Below are positions 36,213 to 45,375 of a stretch of DNA of 64,000 nt, one piece after another. Source of the DNA: Ralstonia pickettii (GTDB lineage Bacteria > Pseudomonadota > Gammaproteobacteria > Burkholderiales > Burkholderiaceae); assembly GCF_000607165.1 (NCBI RefSeq), contig NZ_JFZG01000008.1, positions 1 to 64,000 on the forward strand. The letters are read 5' to 3'. How positions within the stretch are numbered: position 1 is the stretch's first letter; each line of letters begins with the position of its first letter. The position numbers were made by a program, and so were the translations under genes. The notes beneath the pieces were generated by a model, which saw nothing but the letters and a program-made list of their open reading frames with translations, was not told the origin of the DNA and made no database searches.

Positions 36213-39200
36213 CTACATATTCCGCCGATACTCCCCCCCCACCTCAAACAACGCATGCGTAATCTGCCCCAGCGAGCAAACCCGCACCGCGTCCATCAAC
36301 ACCGCAAATACGTTCTGATCCTCGATCACCGCCCGCTGCAGGCGCTGCAGCATGGCCGGCGCTTCCCCAGCATGCCGTGCGTGAAAATCCTGCAGCCGCG
36401 CGAGTTGGCTCTGCTTTTCCTCCTCGCTTGAGCGCGCCAGTTCAATGTGCGGCGGCACCACGCTCTCAGCGTCCGGATTGCGGAACGTATTCACACCGAT
36501 GATCGGCAGCGAGCCGTCGTGCTTGCGCTGCTCATACAGCATCGACTCTTCCTGGATCTTGCCCCGCTGGTAGCCGGTTTCCATCGCGCCAAGCACGCCG
36601 CCGCGCTCAGCAATGCGCTCGAACTCCTGCAGCACGGCTTCTTCCACCAGGTCCGTCAGTTCATCGATGATGAAGCTGCCCTGGTTCGGGTTCTCGCACT
36701 TGGCCAGGCCCCATTCGCGGTTGATGATGAGCTGGATGGCCAGCGCACGCCGTACAGACTCGGCCGTCGGCGTGGTGATGGCCTCGTCGTACGCATTCGT
36801 GTGCAGGCTGTTGCAGTTGTCGTAGATGGCGATCAGCGCCTGCAGCGTCGTGCGGATGTCGTTGAAGGCGATCTCCTGCGCGTGCAGGGATCGGCCTGAC
36901 GTTTGCACGTGGTACTTCAGCTTCTGGCTGCGCTCGGTCGCGCCGTACTTGTCACGCAGGGTCACCGCCCAGATGCGGCGCGCGACGCGGCCGAGCACGT
37001 TGTACTCCGGGTCCATGCCGTTGGAGAAGAAGAACGACAGGTTCGGCGCGAAATCGTCGATGTGCATGCCGCGCGCGAGGTACGCCTCCACATACGTGAA
37101 GCCGTTGGCCAGCGTGAAGGCGAGTTGCGAGATCGGGTTCGCGCCCGCCTCGGCAATGTGGTACCCCGAGATCGATACCGAATAGAAATTGCGCACCTGG
37201 TGGTGCACGAAATATTCCTGGATATCGCCCATCACCTTGAGCGAAAACTCGGTCGAGAAGATGCAGGTGTTCTGCCCCTGGTCTTCCTTGAGGATGTCGG
37301 CCTGCACCGTGCCGCGCACGTTCTGCAGCACCCATGCGCGGATCTTCGCCTCCTCGTCCTGCGTTGGCTCGCGGTGGTTGTCCGCGCGGAACCGGGCCAG
37401 GTTCTGATCGATGGCGGTGTTCATGAACATTGCCAGGATCGTCGGTGCCGGCCCGTTGATCGTCATGGATACCGACGTGGCAGGGCTGGTCAGATCAAAG
37501 CCGTCGTACAGCACTTCCATATCGTCGAGCGTGGCGATGGACACGCCCGAATTGCCGACCTTGCCGTAGATGTCCGGGCGCAGCGCCGGGTCTTCGCCGT
37601 AGAGCGTGACGGAGTCGAACGCGGTGGAGAGCCGCTTGGCGTCCATGCCTTCGGAGACGAGCTTGAAGCGCCGGTTGGTGCGGAAGGCATCGCCCTCGCC
37701 CGCGAACATGCGCGTCGGGTCTTCGTTCTCACGCTTGAAGGCAAACACGCCGGCGGTGTACGGAAAACTGCCCGGTACGTTCTCGCGCATCAGCCAGCGC
37801 AGTACTTCGCCATCGTCTTCATAGGGCGGCAGCACGACCTTGCGGATGGTGGTGCCGGAGAGCGTGGTGTGCGTAAGCTGCGTGCGGATTTCCTTGTCGC
37901 GGATCTTCACGACGTATTCGTCGCCGGAATAAGCACGGCGCAGGTCAGGCCACATGGCGAGCAGCTTGCGTTCGGTGGCGCCGAGTTGTGCGTCGCGCTC
38001 GGCCGCTTGCTTGTCCAGTGCGGACAGCGTCTGCACGGTGGCGCCCGCCTGCTCCAGCATGCGGTGGCTGGCCCGCAACTGCTGGCGCTCCCGCGCGAGG
38101 CGGCTTTGCGCATCGACGCGGCGGTGGTAGCTGCGCACCGTATCGGCCAGCTCCGCCAGGTAGCGCACGCGCGCGGGCGGCACGATGGCGTCGTGGCTGG
38201 TGGAACATTTGCCGGCCGGACGCGGCAACGTGCGCTCGGCCAGCGCCATGCCGCGCTCGGTCAGCCGATCGGCCAGCGTGTGATACAGCGCCGTCACGCC
38301 GTCGTCATTGAAGTGCGAGGCCTGCGTGCCGAACACCGGCATGTCTTCAGGCCGGGCATGCCATTGCTCACGGTTGCGCTGCACCTGCTTGGCGACGTCG
38401 CGCCACGCGTCTTGCGCGCCCTTGCGGTCGAACTTGTTGATGGCCACCAGATCGGCAAAGTCGAGCATGTCGATCTTCTCCAACTGGCTGGCGGCGCCAA
38501 ACTCGGGCGTCATCACATACAGCGACAAATCGACATGCGGCACGATGGCCGCGTCGCCCTGTCCGATGCCGGAGGTCTCGACAATGATGAAATCGAACCC
38601 GGCGGCACGGCATGCGGCAATCACGTCGGGCAGCGCGTCGGAGATCTCACGACTGGCCTCCCGCGTGGCCAGCGAGCGCACGAAGATATTCGGATGATTG
38701 ATCGCGTTCATGCGAATGCGATCGCCCAGCAGGGCGCCGCCCGACTTGCGCCGCGACGGATCGATCGAGATGACGGCGATGCGCAGCGCGTCCTGCTGGT
38801 CGAGCCGGAAGCGGCGGATCAACTCATCGGTGAGCGACGACTTGCCCGCACCGCCCGTGCCCGTGATGCCGAGCACCGGCGTCGGCGTGGCCATCGCAGC
38901 CGCGTGCACGGCCTCGCGCAGTGCCGGATCGATACGGCCCGATTCCAATGCGGTGATCAATTGCGCCAGGGCGCGGCGGTCGCCGTTGGCGACGGGCTCC
39001 AGCGTGGCCGGCGCATAGATGGAGAGATCGATATCGCAGCGCTGCACCATGTCGGCAATCATGCCGGCCAGGCCCATGCGCTGGCCGTCTTCGGGGCTGT
39101 AGATGCGCGCGACGCCGTAGTCCTGCAACTCGCGGATCTCCGTCGGCACGATCACACCGCCCCCGCCGCCGAACACCTGGATGTGCTCGCCGCCGCGTGC

Positions 39201-39500
39201 GCGCAGCGCGTCGATCATGTACTTGAAGTATTCGACGTGGCCGCCCTGGTAGCTGGACACCGCAATGCCCTGCACGTCTTCCTGCAACGCGGCGTTGACC
39301 ACCTCGTCTACCGAACGGTTGTGCCCGAGGTGGATCACCTCGCAGCCCATCGACTGCAGGATGCGCCGCATGATGTTGATCGACGCGTCATGCCCGTCGA
39401 ACAACGATGCGGCCGTCACGAAGCGCACCTTGTTGCGCGCTGGCGCAGGCTCGCTGGCGGGCGTGGGATCGGCCGCGCGGGCAGCGGAAAGATCGGTCAT
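36213..39500 (-). CDS. icmF: Fused isobutyryl-CoA mutase (IcmF)
   Basis: A 1095-residue adenosylcobalamin enzyme that interconverts isobutyryl-CoA and n-butyryl-CoA; relatives also act on isovaleryl/pivalyl-CoA. Domains in order: a B12-binding domain ([15 protein letters not shown] near 35, with the cobalt-ligand histidine), a MeaI-type G-protein chaperone (Walker [10 protein letters not shown] near 225, ETSGIGQGD near 310, NKFD near 350), a linker, and the substrate-binding mutase barrel to the end. The fusion brings its own repair GTPase. The ATG at 39500 has GGTGGAG upstream. A dyad shared with the liu locus lies about 100 bases before the start. Full length for the family. Confidence 0.93.
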   Translation of the reverse strand: MTDLSAARAADPTPASEPAPARNKVRFVTAASLFDGHDASINIMRRILQSMGCEVIHLGHNRSVDEVVNAALQEDVQGIAVSSYQGGHVEYFKYMIDALRARGGEHIQVFGGGGGVIVPTEIRELQDYGVARIYSPEDGQRMGLAGMIADMVQRCDIDLSIYAPATLEPVANGDRRALAQLITALESGRIDPALREAVHAAAMATPTPVLGITGTGGAGKSSLTDELIRRFRLDQQDALRIAVISIDPSRRKSGGALLGDRIRMNAINHPNIFVRSLATREASREISDALPDVIAACRAAGFDFIIVETSGIGQGDAAIVPHVDLSLYVMTPEFGAASQLEKIDMLDFADLVAINKFDRKGAQDAWRDVAKQVQRNREQWHARPEDMPVFGTQASHFNDDGVTALYHTLADRLTERGMALAERTLPRPAGKCSTSHDAIVPPARVRYLAELADTVRSYHRRVDAQSRLARERQQLRASHRMLEQAGATVQTLSALDKQAAERDAQLGATERKLLAMWPDLRRAYSGDEYVVKIRDKEIRTQLTHTTLSGTTIRKVVLPPYEDDGEVLRWLMRENVPGSFPYTAGVFAFKRENEDPTRMFAGEGDAFRTNRRFKLVSEGMDAKRLSTAFDSVTLYGEDPALRPDIYGKVGNSGVSIATLDDMEVLYDGFDLTSPATSVSMTINGPAPTILAMFMNTAIDQNLARFRADNHREPTQDEEAKIRAWVLQNVRGTVQADILKEDQGQNTCIFSTEFSLKVMGDIQEYFVHHQVRNFYSVSISGYHIAEAGANPISQLAFTLANGFTYVEAYLARGMHIDDFAPNLSFFFSNGMDPEYNVLGRVARRIWAVTLRDKYGATERSQKLKYHVQTSGRSLHAQEIAFNDIRTTLQALIAIYDNCNSLHTNAYDEAITTPTAESVRRALAIQLIINREWGLAKCENPNQGSFIIDELTDLVEEAVLQEFERIAERGGVLGAMETGYQRGKIQEESMLYEQRKHDGSLPIIGVNTFRNPDAESVVPPHIELARSSEEEKQSQLARLQDFHARHAGEAPAMLQRLQRAVIEDQNVFAVLMDAVRVCSLGQITHALFEVGGEYRRNM

Positions 39501-39599
39501 GTCTCCACCTTCGAAAAGTGGGCGCCGGCGTTGGATGTGTTGTACGACGCACAAGGCGAGGCGTGCCGGTCGGCGGGTCGAACAGACAGTATTTTCGGG

Positions 39600-39617
39600 G
39601 TTGACGCACTCGTCAAC
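39600..39617. promoter_or_regulatory. Dyad TTGACG-N4-CGTCAA before icmF, overlapping a -35 box
   Basis: GTTGACGCACTCGTCAAC at 39600-39617 is a 7-base dyad with a 4-base centre. Its 16-base core has the same TTGACG-N4-CGTCAA form as the palindrome at 2131. On the minus strand TTGACG also works as a -35 hexamer, with AATACT as -10 after 17 bases, so a bound regulator would block icmF transcription. It lies within the 343-base divergent gap 39501-39843. Confidence 0.6.
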
Positions 39618-39769
39618 CGGCCGCACGGTCGCCAGCACTTCCAGTGCGTCGTTACCTGCAGCTTCATGGTGCTCGGAGCGCGATTCCGTCCAACAGGCAC
39701 GCCGCCGCCCCGCCGTGGTTTGCGCAAATGGGGGGGCGGGAACGGTCCGATCTCGGTGCAACACCCAGC

Positions 39770-39799
39770 TTGCACACAATCGATACAAATCGTTAGAGT
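39770..39799 (+). promoter_or_regulatory. Possible promoter of the exported protein gene
   Basis: TTGCAC (39770-39775) and TAGAGT (39794-39799) are separated by 18 bases, about 45 bases before the ATG at 39844. Both hexamers are imperfect. Apart from this and the dyad at 39600, the 343-base gap 39501-39843 shows nothing else that I can name. Confidence 0.4.
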
Positions 39800-39843
39800 C
39801 AGATTTTGGTCGGAGAGGGGTCCGGCCATAGGGGGATATTCCA

Positions 39844-40869
39844 ATGCCAAGCCGCGCAACGATGCGCTGGTGTCTGACCGCCTTGCTGGCGTGGTCCGGC
39901 CACGCCCTGGCGTGGGACTACACGCCTGGCGCCATCCCGGGGCTGATCAGCGTGCTTGGTTTCCTGACCGTGCAATCGCAGGCGCTCGACCGCGCCATCC
40001 AGCGCTTTCCCGGCCAGCGTGAAGAGCTGATCCGCGCCCGTACCCAGTTCGACAACACCTTCCCGCAGGCGCTGGCCCGCACGCGCCGCCTGATCGCCGG
40101 CATTCCGCTATCCGACGACGAGCGGCAACTGCTGATCGAGCGCGCACTCGATATTCACCAGCCCAGCGTGATGACAGCCACCCAGACTGCCCAGACGGCC
40201 CACGCGCTGGCCGAGCGCGTGGTTGCACGTGCGCAAGGCAATCAGGATCGCGCCACGCTGCAGACGCTGCTGGCGGTGGTCTACGACGACCGCCCCGCCG
40301 ATGAGCTGGGCAGCCGCTTCACACAGGCCGTGACGTTGTCTGACTGGCCGAATGCGCGCGGTGCGAGCCTCGGCCTGCGGCTGCCGTTCTCCTGGGAGCG
40401 CGTGCCGCCCACGCCGCCGCGCAAGCCCGACCCGGCGCGGGTGGCGATCGGCGCGTGGGCCAACCAGGGCGGCTCGGGGCTGTCGCGCATTGAACTGATC
40501 GTGCACCCCACCGAAGGCGACCCCGAAACCGTCCCTGACAGCCGCGAGCCTCGCTGGATGCGCGATGCCGTCAAGCAAGCTGTGGCCGCCCCTTGCCGGC
40601 TAATTGGCTGGGGTACGCAATCGTTCGGCGGGCGCCCCGGCGTGTGGGCCAGCTACATCGGTGAATCGCCCGGCCCGCACATCCCCCGCGCGCCGGGCAA
40701 CACGCTGGTCGGCCGCGTCTTCATGGTGCCGACCGACGGCGCGCTGCTGATGCTGCACGTGCAGTCTCCCGCCACATCGCCCGAGCAGGCCAGCACCGTG
40801 CGCTTGCGGTACGAGCCGCTGTGGAACGCCGTGGCGGCATCGTTTAGCGTCGCGGGCGCCAAGCCGTAA
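39844..40869 (+). CDS. Exported protein of unknown function
   Basis: A 341-residue protein I do not recognise. The N-terminus is a classical signal peptide (basic MPSRATMRW, hydrophobic LTALLAWSG, cleavage likely after HALA near residue 23), so it is periplasmic or outer-membrane. The mature part starts with a predicted helical region, residues 30-150, rich in Arg and Gln with heptad-like spacing. It is followed by a more mixed C-terminal domain containing one cysteine. It is divergent from icmF. No catalytic motif is visible. Confidence 0.7.
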   Translation: MPSRATMRWCLTALLAWSGHALAWDYTPGAIPGLISVLGFLTVQSQALDRAIQRFPGQREELIRARTQFDNTFPQALARTRRLIAGIPLSDDERQLLIERALDIHQPSVMTATQTAQTAHALAERVVARAQGNQDRATLQTLLAVVYDDRPADELGSRFTQAVTLSDWPNARGASLGLRLPFSWERVPPTPPRKPDPARVAIGAWANQGGSGLSRIELIVHPTEGDPETVPDSREPRWMRDAVKQAVAAPCRLIGWGTQSFGGRPGVWASYIGESPGPHIPRAPGNTLVGRVFMVPTDGALLMLHVQSPATSPEQASTVRLRYEPLWNAVAASFSVAGAKP

Positions 40870-41125
40870 CCTTCCCAAGGCGTAACGCACCACGACGGCG
40901 CATTTGGCGCGGCGCTCGCACCAATTCAAGGCACTCACGCACCGATTTCGGGCTCGCCTCAACGCGCCGCCCGACCACGACCTCGCGCGCACGGCCCTGG
41001 TGCGCCATGTCACCTTTTTGCACACCGTTGGAACAAGAATTGCATCTGTCGGCGCTTTTTGCGTCATTTGTGGGCACGCACTGCACCCGGATGGCGCTGA
41101 TCCCTCAACCCGCACGACAACCGCA

Positions 41126-42328
41126 ATGAACTCCATCAAAACCGGGGGCGACGCGCTCTTCATCCTGCTGGGCGCGATCATGGTGCTGGCCATGCATGCC
41201 GGCTTCGCGTTCCTTGAGCTGGGCACCGTCCGCAAGAAGAACCAGGTCAATGCGCTGGTCAAGATCCTGGTCGACTTTGCCGTGTCGACCATCGCGTACT
41301 TCTTCATCGGCTATTCGATTGCGTACGGCGTCAATTTCTTTACCGGCGCCGATGTGCTCGCCCAGCAGAACGGCTATGAGCTGGTGAAGTTCTTCTTCCT
41401 GCTGACCTTCGCGGCGGCCATCCCGGCCATCATCTCGGGCGGCATTGCCGAGCGCTCGCGCTTCGAGCCCCAACTGGCGGCGACCTTCGTGCTGGTGGGC
41501 TTCGTCTACCCGTTCTTTGAAGGCATCGCCTGGAACGAGCGCTTCGGCATCCAGCACTGGCTGCAGAGCGTGACGGGCGCGGAGTTCCATGACTTTGCCG
41601 GCTCGGTGGTTGTCCATGCCGTGGGTGGCTGGATCGCGCTGCCGGCAGTGCTGCTGCTTGGCGCCCGCCACGGCCGCTACAGAGACGACGGCCGCATCGC
41701 CGCGCATCCGCCGTCGAACATCCCGTTCCTGGCAGCCGGCGCCTGGGTGCTGGCAGTGGGCTGGTTCGGCTTCAACGTGATGAGCGCGCAGACGCTCGAC
41801 AAGATGAGCGGCCTGGTTGCCATCAACTCGCTGATGGCCATGGTGGGCGGCACGCTCACCGCGTGGTGGATGGGCAAGAACGACCCGGGCTTCTCGTACA
41901 ACGGGCCGCTGGCGGGCCTGGTGGCCGTGTGCGCAGGCTCCGACGTGATGCACCCGCTGGGGGCGCTTGCCGTCGGCGGCATTGCGGGCGTGCTGTTCGT
42001 CTGGATGTTCACGCGCGTGCAGAACGTCTGGCGCATCGACGACGTGCTCGGCGTGTGGCCGCTGCATGGTCTGTGCGGCGCGTGGGGCGGCATCGCGGCC
42101 GGCATCTTCGGCCTCAAGGCGCTGGGCGGTCTGGGCGGTGTGTCGTTCTGGGCGCAGGTGGCGGGCACGGCAGGCGGCATTGTCATTGCGCTGATTGGCG
42201 GCACGGTGGTGTATGGCACCCTGCGCAAGCTCGTGGGGCTGCGGCTGGACCGCGAGGCCGAGTTCATGGGCGCCGACCTGGCGATCCACCGCGTCTCATC
42301 CACGCCGGAATCGGAAACGCACTGGTAA
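41126..42328 (+). CDS. amt: Ammonium transporter (Amt family)
   Basis: A 400-residue inner-membrane channel for ammonium with eleven hydrophobic segments. The twin pore histidines are in SVVVHAVGGW near residue 168 and PLHGLCGAWG near 318. The signature DFAG lies just before the first, and the N-terminal AGFAFLELGTVRKKN is typical. The ATG at 41126 places the first membrane segment at residue 10; there is no signal peptide. No glnK gene lies next to it, unlike the usual glnK-amtB pair. I looked for a sigma-54 promoter in the 256-base gap 40870-41125 and found none with correct GG/GC spacing. Confidence 0.9.
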   Translation: MNSIKTGGDALFILLGAIMVLAMHAGFAFLELGTVRKKNQVNALVKILVDFAVSTIAYFFIGYSIAYGVNFFTGADVLAQQNGYELVKFFFLLTFAAAIPAIISGGIAERSRFEPQLAATFVLVGFVYPFFEGIAWNERFGIQHWLQSVTGAEFHDFAGSVVVHAVGGWIALPAVLLLGARHGRYRDDGRIAAHPPSNIPFLAAGAWVLAVGWFGFNVMSAQTLDKMSGLVAINSLMAMVGGTLTAWWMGKNDPGFSYNGPLAGLVAVCAGSDVMHPLGALAVGGIAGVLFVWMFTRVQNVWRIDDVLGVWPLHGLCGAWGGIAAGIFGLKALGGLGGVSFWAQVAGTAGGIVIALIGGTVVYGTLRKLVGLRLDREAEFMGADLAIHRVSSTPESETHW

Positions 42329-42407
42329 GCAGGGGCGTCGAAAGAAGACGCGCGCGGCGCTTGCTACAGTGAAAGCGTCTTCCCTCGCCCAACTGCAGGA
42401 GTGCCGC

Positions 42408-42764
42408 ATGCCCGATATCGATCCGAATCACCCCATTACCGTGGAGTCGAACCCGCGCCGCGTGACGGTGAGCCTCAACGGCTTCACCATCGCCAGCACG
42501 CATCTGGCGCGCACGCTGCGCGAGGCGTCGTACCCGCCGGTGCAGTACATCCCGCGTGACGATGTGCAGATGAACCTGCTGGAGCGCACGCAGCATCACA
42601 CGCATTGCCCCTACAAGGGCGACGCGTCGTACTACACCATCGTGGCCGGCGATGTGCGCGCCGACAACGCCGTCTGGACGTACGAACAGCCCAAACCCGT
42701 CGCGCGGGAAGTGGCGGGCTATCTCGCGTTCTATCCGGACAAGGTGACCATCAAGGAGGAATGA
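42408..42764 (+). CDS. DUF427 domain protein
   Basis: A 118-residue single-domain protein of the DUF427 family, with the hallmark YIPRDDVQMNLLERT near residue 48 followed by HTHCPYKGDASYYTI and a late EVAGYLAFYPDKV. The fold is a small beta-tent. Family function is unknown, although members fuse to diverse enzymes in other organisms. An AGGAG ribosome site precedes the ATG at 42408. Confidence 0.85.
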   Translation: MPDIDPNHPITVESNPRRVTVSLNGFTIASTHLARTLREASYPPVQYIPRDDVQMNLLERTQHHTHCPYKGDASYYTIVAGDVRADNAVWTYEQPKPVAREVAGYLAFYPDKVTIKEE

Positions 42765-42859
42765 GTGCGCAGGCGCGGCTGACATGCCGCTGTCATGCAG
42801 GCGGCGCACGATATGCGTGTTCCTCTTCTCACGGATCCTCTTTCCGTGAAAGTTCCGAG

Positions 42860-42896
42860 ACCCGGCGCAGCATGATCTGTGGCCGGGTATTTTTTT
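42860..42896 (+). terminator. Intrinsic terminator after the DUF427 gene
   Basis: ACCCGGC (42860-42866) pairs with GCCGGGT (42882-42888) across 15 bases and is followed by A and seven T. A second small hairpin, TCACGG with CCGTGA, stands just upstream near 42830-42850. The terminator lies 95 bases after the DUF427 stop and 33 bases before the AraC gene. Confidence 0.75.
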
Positions 42897-42928
42897 GGGC
42901 GGATGCCGGTGCTATTCTCGGCGGCACC

Positions 42929-43651
42929 ATGCTGGACTTCCGCACTTACGGCCTCGCTGCACCTCCGCACTCGCACGACTTCATGCAGGTCGTGATGCCC
43001 GCACGCGGCATCCTGGAGATGGACGTAGACGGCCGCGGCGGCCGTGTCGACACGCATCACGCGGCGCTCATTCCGGCCGGCGCCACGCATGCGTTTGAAG
43101 CCACGGGCGCCAACCGCTTCATCGTGTTGGACATTCCCGGGCAGGCCGCTGACGCCCCCGGCCTGGGCGGCCTGGCCGATCGCGTGTTCTTTCCGCTCAC
43201 GCCGGGCCTGCGCGCGCTGACGACGTGGCTGCAAGACGCGCCCATCGTCGACACGGTGCTGGCCAATGCGTGGTCGTCACTCGCGCTGGCGACGCTGGCC
43301 GCGCATCCGGCCAACCAATCCACGCAGATACGCGCACGCGCCGATGCGCGTGCCGAGCGCGTATGGCACGCGATCGAGCACCGCTACGCCGAGCCGCTCA
43401 CCGTCGATGCGCTCGCCGCAGAAGTCGGTGTGAGCGCGCGTCGCCTCGCCACGCTGTTCCGTGCGGCATACGGCACCACGCTGCACGCGCATCTGGCCGA
43501 GGTACGGCTGCGGCATGCGTTGACGCTGCTGGAAACCACCGCCCTGCCCATCGCCGAGATTGCCGCGCGCACCGGCTACTACGACCAAAGCGCCCTAACG
43601 CGCCACCTCAAAGCCGCACACGGCATCACCCCCGCCGCGGTGCGGCGCTAG
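42929..43651 (+). CDS. AraC family transcriptional regulator with cupin sensor
   Basis: A 240-residue regulator. The N-terminal cupin-like arm shows PPHSHDFMQVVMPARGILEM near 10-30 and ALIPAGATHAFEATG. The C-terminal AraC double helix-turn-helix covers about residues 140-238, with LTVDALAAEVGVSARRLATL and IAARTGYYDQSALTRHLKA. I start it at the ATG at 42929, just after a terminator, because the family arm begins there. The regulated gene may be the EamA exporter downstream. Confidence 0.85.
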   Translation: MLDFRTYGLAAPPHSHDFMQVVMPARGILEMDVDGRGGRVDTHHAALIPAGATHAFEATGANRFIVLDIPGQAADAPGLGGLADRVFFPLTPGLRALTTWLQDAPIVDTVLANAWSSLALATLAAHPANQSTQIRARADARAERVWHAIEHRYAEPLTVDALAAEVGVSARRLATLFRAAYGTTLHAHLAEVRLRHALTLLETTALPIAEIAARTGYYDQSALTRHLKAAHGITPAAVRR

Positions 43652-43757
43652 CCCCACCCATTTCCGTTTTTGCCAAAGCGCAGCCGTCTTCGCCAAGACG
43701 CACGGTGCGCGCACGCGCAGAGTGCCGGTTCGATTGACCTTTCCGGGCAGACGCTCC

Positions 43758-44738
43758 ATGGCTGTTGGCGACACCTCCACTGCAACGCATCTTCATTACG
43801 GTCAGCACGACATACGGCGTGACCACCTGACGGGCATCGGCTACGGCGTCGCGGCCGGGGCGCTGTGGGGCGTCATCTTCGTCGCGCCGAAGATGCTGCC
43901 GCAGTTCTCGCCGCTGGCGCTTTCAGCAGCGCGGTATGTGTTGTATGGCGTGTTGTCCCTGGCGCTCGCACTGCCGGTGTGGCGCACGCTGTGGCGCAAA
44001 CCGACTCGGCGTGATTGGGTGGCGCTGCTGCTGTTATCGCTGCCGGGCAACATTCTTTACTACCTATGCGTGGCGGGTGGAGTGCAGCGCGCGGGCGTGG
44101 CACCGGTGTCGCTCATCGTCGGGTTGCTGCCGGTCACGGTCACGCTCGCGGGCGCAGCCGAACGGGGCAGCCTGCCCATGCGCCGCCTGGCCCTGCCGCT
44201 GCTGATGGCCGTGGCCGGTGTGGTGTGCATCTACCTGGATGCGCCCGACGTGCGTTCGGATGCGGGCGGCAGAACCTATTTCATCGGCCTGCTGATGGCC
44301 GCGGGCGCGCTGGGGTGCTGGACGGTGTATGCGGTGTGCAATGCGCGGTACCTGCGCGCGCGGCCGCAGTTCACCAGTCGGGAGTGGTCGCTGTTGACTG
44401 GCGTTGCGACTGGGGTGTTGTCACTGGCACTGGCCGTGCCGGCGTTTTTCATGCCCGGCATGGCGACGGCTTCTTCGCAGCCCGCATCGGCGTGGGGGAT
44501 GTTCTGGCTGGTGAATATGGGGGTGGCGCTGGGGGCGTCGGTGCTGGGGAATAGCCTGTGGAATGCGGCCAGCCGCAAGTTGCCGCTGACGCTGTCGGGG
44601 CAGTTGATTGTGTTTGAGACGGTGTTTGCGTTGGTATATGGGTTTATCTATGAGGCTCGATGGCCTCATGGGCTTGAGGTGGCGGCTGCGGTTTTGTTGG
44701 TGAGTGGGGTGGGGTTGGCGGCTCGGCGGCATGGGTAG
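43758..44738 (+). CDS. EamA/DMT family transporter
   Basis: A 326-residue inner-membrane protein with ten hydrophobic segments in two EamA halves: GYGVAAGALWGVIFVAPKML near residue 30, and the second half starting near 170 with YFIGLLMAAGALGCWTVYAV. DMT exporters move metabolites, amino acids or drugs outward. The N-terminal 25 residues are hydrophilic. The stop TAG is followed directly by a T/G-rich tract leading into composite repeat element 2. Confidence 0.85.
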   Translation: MAVGDTSTATHLHYGQHDIRRDHLTGIGYGVAAGALWGVIFVAPKMLPQFSPLALSAARYVLYGVLSLALALPVWRTLWRKPTRRDWVALLLLSLPGNILYYLCVAGGVQRAGVAPVSLIVGLLPVTVTLAGAAERGSLPMRRLALPLLMAVAGVVCIYLDAPDVRSDAGGRTYFIGLLMAAGALGCWTVYAVCNARYLRARPQFTSREWSLLTGVATGVLSLALAVPAFFMPGMATASSQPASAWGMFWLVNMGVALGASVLGNSLWNAASRKLPLTLSGQLIVFETVFALVYGFIYEARWPHGLEVAAAVLLVSGVGLAARRHG

Positions 44739-44787
44739 GTTTTTTGTTTGGGCTGTTTTGGACGTGGTGGTCCATCCCCTGTTTCAT

Positions 44788-44976
44788 CCCCTGCCGGGGC
44801 TGACTCACTTTCTTTGGTCTTGCCCAAAGAAAGTAAGCAAAGAAATGCGCACCCGAGATGGCGAAAGATTCCTTCAATTTCCGTAACCGGGCGGAGGCGG
44901 GGAAAACTCGCTGCGCTCAAACAGTTCCCCGCCTTTTTTCCGCCCGCTTACGAAAATTGAAGGCGCCATCAAGGGC
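44788..44976 (+). repeat. Long-hairpin intergenic repeat, copy C (subtype 2)
   Basis: Nearly identical to the reverse complement of copy B: CCCCTGCCGGGG, the 11-base ACTTTCTTTGG hairpin, then the long hairpin with inner stem GGCGGGGAA/TTCCCCGCC. The middle stem reads CCTTCAATTT with AAATTGAAGG (44871-44880 and 44954-44963), whereas the other three copies have CCTTGAATTT with AAATTCAAGG. Both sides changed together and pairing is kept. It begins 49 bases after the EamA stop. Confidence 0.85.
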
Positions 44977-45023
44977 AGGAAAGTCAAAGGCCAAACCATC
45001 TCAGCGCCAGCCCAAACGACAAA

Positions 45024-45056
45024 GCCAACCTCGCGACGGGTTGGCCTTTTTCTTTT
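45024..45056 (+). terminator. Terminator-like hairpin in the centre of composite element 2
   Basis: GCCAACC (45024-45030) pairs with GGTTGGC (45039-45045) across an 8-base loop and is followed by CTTTTTCTTTT. It lies between repeat copies C and D and could end transcripts coming from the EamA gene. Element 1 has no equivalent in its centre. Confidence 0.65.
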
Positions 45057-45064
45057 GACGTTGA

Positions 45065-45253
45065 GCCCTTGATGGCGCCTTGAATTTGTGTGAGCGGGCG
45101 GATCAAGGAAGGAGGCTTGTCTGAGCGCAGCAAGTTTGCCTCCTTCCCCGCACGGTCACACAAATTCAAGGGGATGTCGCCATCTCGGGCGCGCCTTTCT
45201 TTTGCTTACTTTTCTTTGGCAAGACAAAGAAAAGTAAGTCGTGCCCGGCAGGG
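45065..45253 (-). repeat. Long-hairpin intergenic repeat, copy D (subtype 1, inverted)
   Basis: Reads on the minus strand and matches copy A in the first hairpin (ACTTTTCTTTG with CAAAGAAAAGT) and in the linker AAGCAAAAGAAAGGCGCGCC. Its long-hairpin core has a different sequence, inner stem GGAAGGAGGC with GCCTCCTTCC, around the loop CTTGCTGCGCTCAGACAA. The outer stem CCTTGAATTT/AAATTCAAGG is kept. With copy C it forms composite element 2, the mirror image of element 1. Confidence 0.85.
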
Positions 45254-45310
45254 TACGAAAAGCGGATGGACCACCAACCCCAAAACCAAAAACAAAAAAC
45301 CCCACCCCAT

Positions 45311-45338
45311 TTGACGCCCCAAATTTTTCATGGATAAC
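45311..45338 (+). promoter_or_regulatory. Possible promoter of the LysE-family gene
   Basis: TTGACG (45311-45316) and GATAAC (45333-45338) are 16 bases apart in an A/C-rich stretch just outside repeat copy D. The ATG of the exporter gene is 37 bases further on. The A/C-rich outer tail of the composite element thus runs up to this promoter. Confidence 0.45.
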
Positions 45339-45375
45339 TGTGTCCCCTCCCCCCAACAACACAGCGAGCCACTCC

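Noticed and set aside
36903-40022. A 1039-codon open frame on the plus strand opposite icmF
   Set aside because: It is the complementary frame of icmF, kept open by the GC-rich codon usage; its Arg/His/Gln-rich translation shows no known domain. The same holds for long antisense frames at 639-2237, 8738-11176, 32975-34750 and 59284-61482.
40870-41125. Sigma-54 promoter before the ammonium transporter gene
   Set aside because: GG and GC pairs occur, but the spacing between them is 8 or 9 bases instead of the required 10 in each candidate I checked.
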